Shown here: positions 31,586 through 33,935 of the stretch, piece after piece
Layout: each line of letters opens with the position of its first letter
How positions within the stretch are numbered: position 1 is the first letter of the stretch
From: JAAEQG01 sp023133475
Lineage (GTDB): Bacteria > Planctomycetota > Phycisphaerae > UBA1845
Assembly: GCA_030631415.1 (NCBI GenBank)
Contig: DAOVLE010000027.1
Coordinates: 1 to 33,935, forward strand
Direction of reading: 5' to 3'
Length of the DNA: 33,935 nt
Position numbers and translations under genes: made by a program
The notes under the pieces: generated by a model
The model's database searches: none
Seen by the model: the letters and a program-made list of their open reading frames with translations, nothing else
Told to the model about the DNA's origin: nothing

Positions 31586-33935
31586 CGGTGGTTGGGGCCA
31601 TCTGGCTGCGATCCGTCCGCGTTTCCACCACAATCACGCCGATCAGCAGCGCCGCGACGATCAGGGCCACGATGGCCATGAGCATGGCACTGGCGCCGAG
31701 CAGCGCCACCAGACCCAACAAAGCCAGGGCAATCAACACGTAGATGACCACGTGTAGCACCTTGGGGCGATAGACCAGCGGCACGGCAATAGCCAACGAA
31801 CTGTACGTGCCCGACACCACACCAATGGTCATGGCAAAGGCAAAACCATACATGCCCGGGCCACCACGCATCAACATGATGAATACGGCAATGAACGTGG
31901 TCGTCGAGGTAAGCACAGTTCTCGCCAGGGTCTGGTTGATGCTCTGGTTGATCATGCCCGCCGACAGGCGGGTGAGCTTGCCGCGGTTCTCACGAATCCG
32001 GTCGAAAACCACGATGGTGTCGTTAAGGCTGTAGCCGATAATGGTCAGAAACGCCGCGATCACGGGCATGTCGATGCGCAGGGTGGCAACGCCCAGCACG
32101 TCCAGCAAGGTCATCAGACCCAGCGGCACGCTCACGTCGTGGACCAGGGCGACGATGGCTGCCAGACCAAACTGCATGTTCCCGAACCGGAACCAGATGT
32201 AAGCCACAATCGCCGCCAATGCCAGCAGAATCGCCTGCACCGCCTTGGTGCGGGCGGTGGCTGCCACCGTCGGTGCGAACTGCACCACTTTACGCAACGA
32301 CTTCTCGCTGGAAAGAGCCAGCCTGGCCTGCTCCAACTCGGTCTTGGCCAATGCGTCCTCCCACTTGTCGTGGTCGTCGTAGCACGCAACCGTCGGGTCC
32401 ACGACAACCATGGCGACCTTCTCGTAGGTCTGTCCACCATCCTCCGCTGTGGCAGGGCCCAGCCCGAACAACTTGTAGTTGCGCCACTGGAACCCCTCGA
32501 ACTCCGGCAGCAGGCGAATCTCACGGATACGCCGCTCCAACCCCGAGATGTTCTGGGCGGGCTTGAGGCCGGTGAACACCATGGCAACGCCGCCCTTGTA
32601 TCTCTGCACCTCCGAGTAGTGGGCCTCTTCGCCAACCGCCTTGCCCCATTCGGGGATGGCGTCAAGGTAGCGGACGTCCTCGTCGATGGGGAAGTACTCC
32701 ATCCCGGTTGCAGGATTGATTACCATAGTGAACTGAATCGGTCGCTCGACCGCCAGATCGTCGCCCAGAACCGCCATGATCGCCGTTTGCACCAGGTCCT
32801 TGGAGGTCTCCACCGTCACCAGCTCATATGCCAACCCGCCGACAGCTTCCTCCCCGCTTTCGTTCAAGGCCGCCACCGTCTGGACCTTGGCGTTCGAGAG
32901 GTTCGCCGCAGCCTTGCGTGCGTATTCGGCAGCCTCCTGCACCGCAATCTTGAAAGCGTCCAGATCGACCTCCGCTTCGCTCTTGGTGTCCACCACCAGG
33001 ATGTCACCATCGCCGGACAGGCCGTTTCTGGCCAGCTTGTTCTCGAAGGTGGCCCGGATCATTGCCCCTGCCTGGTCGGGCGACAAACCGTCGCCGGCAA
33101 CCCTGAAACGACCCGCCGCGGCATCACCACTTACCGTCGCAGCCGCCAGACGGTCGGCGGCGCCGTCAAGCCAACTCGCCGCCGAGTTCGGGTCCGACGA
33201 GGTCACCCGCTGGCGAATCTCCTCGTCGTTCAGTTCGATGCCCGGCTTCAACTCGATCTGCACACTGGTCCCCCCGAGGAACTCGATGTCGTACAGAGCC
33301 TCCTTATTGTACAGCGACTCGTTCACAAAGAACGCCCCGCCGCCAATGACGATCACCAGCGAGATGGGCCAGAATATCCGCCGCAAACTGAGCCAATCAA
33401 CGTTCGGCTGACCGATCAAACGCAACATCGGGATGTTCTTCACCAACCCGGCATCGATGAGTGTGAAGGAAATCAAGCGGGTCACAAACAACGCGGTGAA
33501 CATACTGGTGACCACGCCAAACCCCAAGGTCATCGCAAAACCCTTGATCTCCTCGCTACCGACATAGCCCAGAATCACACAGGTGATCAGCGTGGTGACA
33601 TTGGCATCGATGATGGTGCTGAAGGCTTTCTCATATCCCAGCCGCAACGCCTTTTTAAGCCCCAGACCGCGATTGCGCTCCTCGCGGAACCGCTCGAGGA
33701 TCAGCACGTTGGCGTCCACTGCCATACCCACGGTCAGGATCAAGCCCGCGATGCCCGGCAGCGTGAACGTCGCCTGCAACGTCGCCATTACCGCCAGCAC
33801 GAACAGCAGGTTCAGTATCAGCGCCACGTTGGTAATCAATCCGGCGAAAAGGTAGTAGACCAGCACGAAGACGGCCACCGCCCCAAACCCGTAAATCGCC
33901 GCCCACATGCCCTGCTCACGATTGTACTTGCCCAG
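31581..33935 (-). CDS. secDF: Protein translocase subunit SecDF fusion (5' end beyond window)
   Basis: Part of the Sec motor that uses proton flow to pull exported proteins across the membrane. The visible 784 residues begin inside SecD at its membrane half: TLPGIAGLILTVGMAVDANVL, then DANVTTLITCVILGYVGSEEIKGFA. SecF starts with FWPISLVIVIGGGAFF near residue 185, DIEFLGGTSVQI, and ends with YSLNDTIVVFDRIRENRG and TSTTTFIAVFIML. The periplasmic loop between the first two SecF helices is about 350 residues, against about 100 in E. coli SecF. Open reading continues through the window edge, so the protein is 5' truncated here. A C-terminal pair of extra hydrophobic helices follows the last SecF helix. 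The stop codon is in a degenerate E repeat. Confidence 0.95.
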   Translation of the reverse strand: MGKYNREQGMWAAIYGFGAVAVFVLVYYLFAGLITNVALILNLLFVLAVMATLQATFTLPGIAGLILTVGMAVDANVLILERFREERNRGLGLKKALRLGYEKAFSTIIDANVTTLITCVILGYVGSEEIKGFAMTLGFGVVTSMFTALFVTRLISFTLIDAGLVKNIPMLRLIGQPNVDWLSLRRIFWPISLVIVIGGGAFFVNESLYNKEALYDIEFLGGTSVQIELKPGIELNDEEIRQRVTSSDPNSAASWLDGAADRLAAATVSGDAAAGRFRVAGDGLSPDQAGAMIRATFENKLARNGLSGDGDILVVDTKSEAEVDLDAFKIAVQEAAEYARKAAANLSNAKVQTVAALNESGEEAVGGLAYELVTVETSKDLVQTAIMAVLGDDLAVERPIQFTMVINPATGMEYFPIDEDVRYLDAIPEWGKAVGEEAHYSEVQRYKGGVAMVFTGLKPAQNISGLERRIREIRLLPEFEGFQWRNYKLFGLGPATAEDGGQTYEKVAMVVVDPTVACYDDHDKWEDALAKTELEQARLALSSEKSLRKVVQFAPTVAATARTKAVQAILLALAAIVAYIWFRFGNMQFGLAAIVALVHDVSVPLGLMTLLDVLGVATLRIDMPVIAAFLTIIGYSLNDTIVVFDRIRENRGKLTRLSAGMINQSINQTLARTVLTSTTTFIAVFIMLMRGGPGMYGFAFAMTIGVVSGTYSSLAIAVPLVYRPKVLHVVIYVLIALALLGLVALLGASAMLMAIVALIVAALLIGVIVVETRTDRSQMAPTTA

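Overview
The window looks like chromosomal DNA of a planctomycete, most likely class Phycisphaerae or a relative. This is an inference from gene content: two large secreted proteins with dockerin-like C-termini ending in a DFAxFQxCFS motif, a planctomycete-style prepilin with a C-terminal ADGH motif, a fused SecDF, and a DUF481 barrel protein. Intergenic space is full of small palindromic repeats. I see no rRNA, tRNA, CRISPR array or prophage.

Layout, left to right. Positions 1-4241 (minus strand) hold a polysaccharide-type group: UDP-glucose dehydrogenase, a GNAT acetyltransferase and a GT4 glycosyltransferase, each separated by composite repeats. Positions 4242-4661 are a repeat-rich divergent region with heptanucleotide arrays and a MITE-like element. 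Positions 4662-11826 carry a lipoprotein aminopeptidase, an OppA-like binding protein with a secreted helical partner upstream, an arsenate reductase-like protein, a small secreted protein plus DUF481 protein operon, and a metallo-beta-lactamase-fold protein. Positions 11984-19330 encode one 2448-residue secreted CARDB-repeat protein. Positions 19506-24155 hold a transposase remnant, a GT2 glycosyltransferase, a basic membrane-anchored protein, a prepilin, and an HDOD-GGDEF signalling protein. Positions 24452-30637 hold an orphan basic protein with a textbook terminator, a 1007-residue secreted serine protease with PPC, GEVED and dockerin-like parts, and a GT-C-like membrane protein. Positions 30753-33935 hold a YfcE-like phosphoesterase and the 3' part of secDF, which runs off the window.

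The most unusual content is the repeat system. I distinguish about ten families (called A to L here) of perfect or near-perfect palindromes, several nested inside one another (E-A-E, B-C-B, F-K-F). They sit at the 3' ends of most transcription units. At least six genes take their stop codon from inside a palindrome; in one case a 25-bp palindrome gives stop codons to both convergent neighbours. Two proteins carry C-terminal tails translated from repeats. One family (G) instead sits in 5' leaders. Many repeat arms are built from 7-bp units, resembling the heptanucleotide STRRs of cyanobacteria. These read as mobile or self-spreading elements that have been co-opted as, or tolerated as, gene ends.

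Working together: the ugd, GNAT, GT4, GT2 and GT-C genes fit envelope or exopolysaccharide building. The large secreted proteins, the SecDF motor, the prepilin and the OppA-like protein fit a secretion- and scavenging-oriented lifestyle. The aminopeptidase, secreted protease and oligopeptide-binding protein could together degrade and capture peptides, but this is inference.
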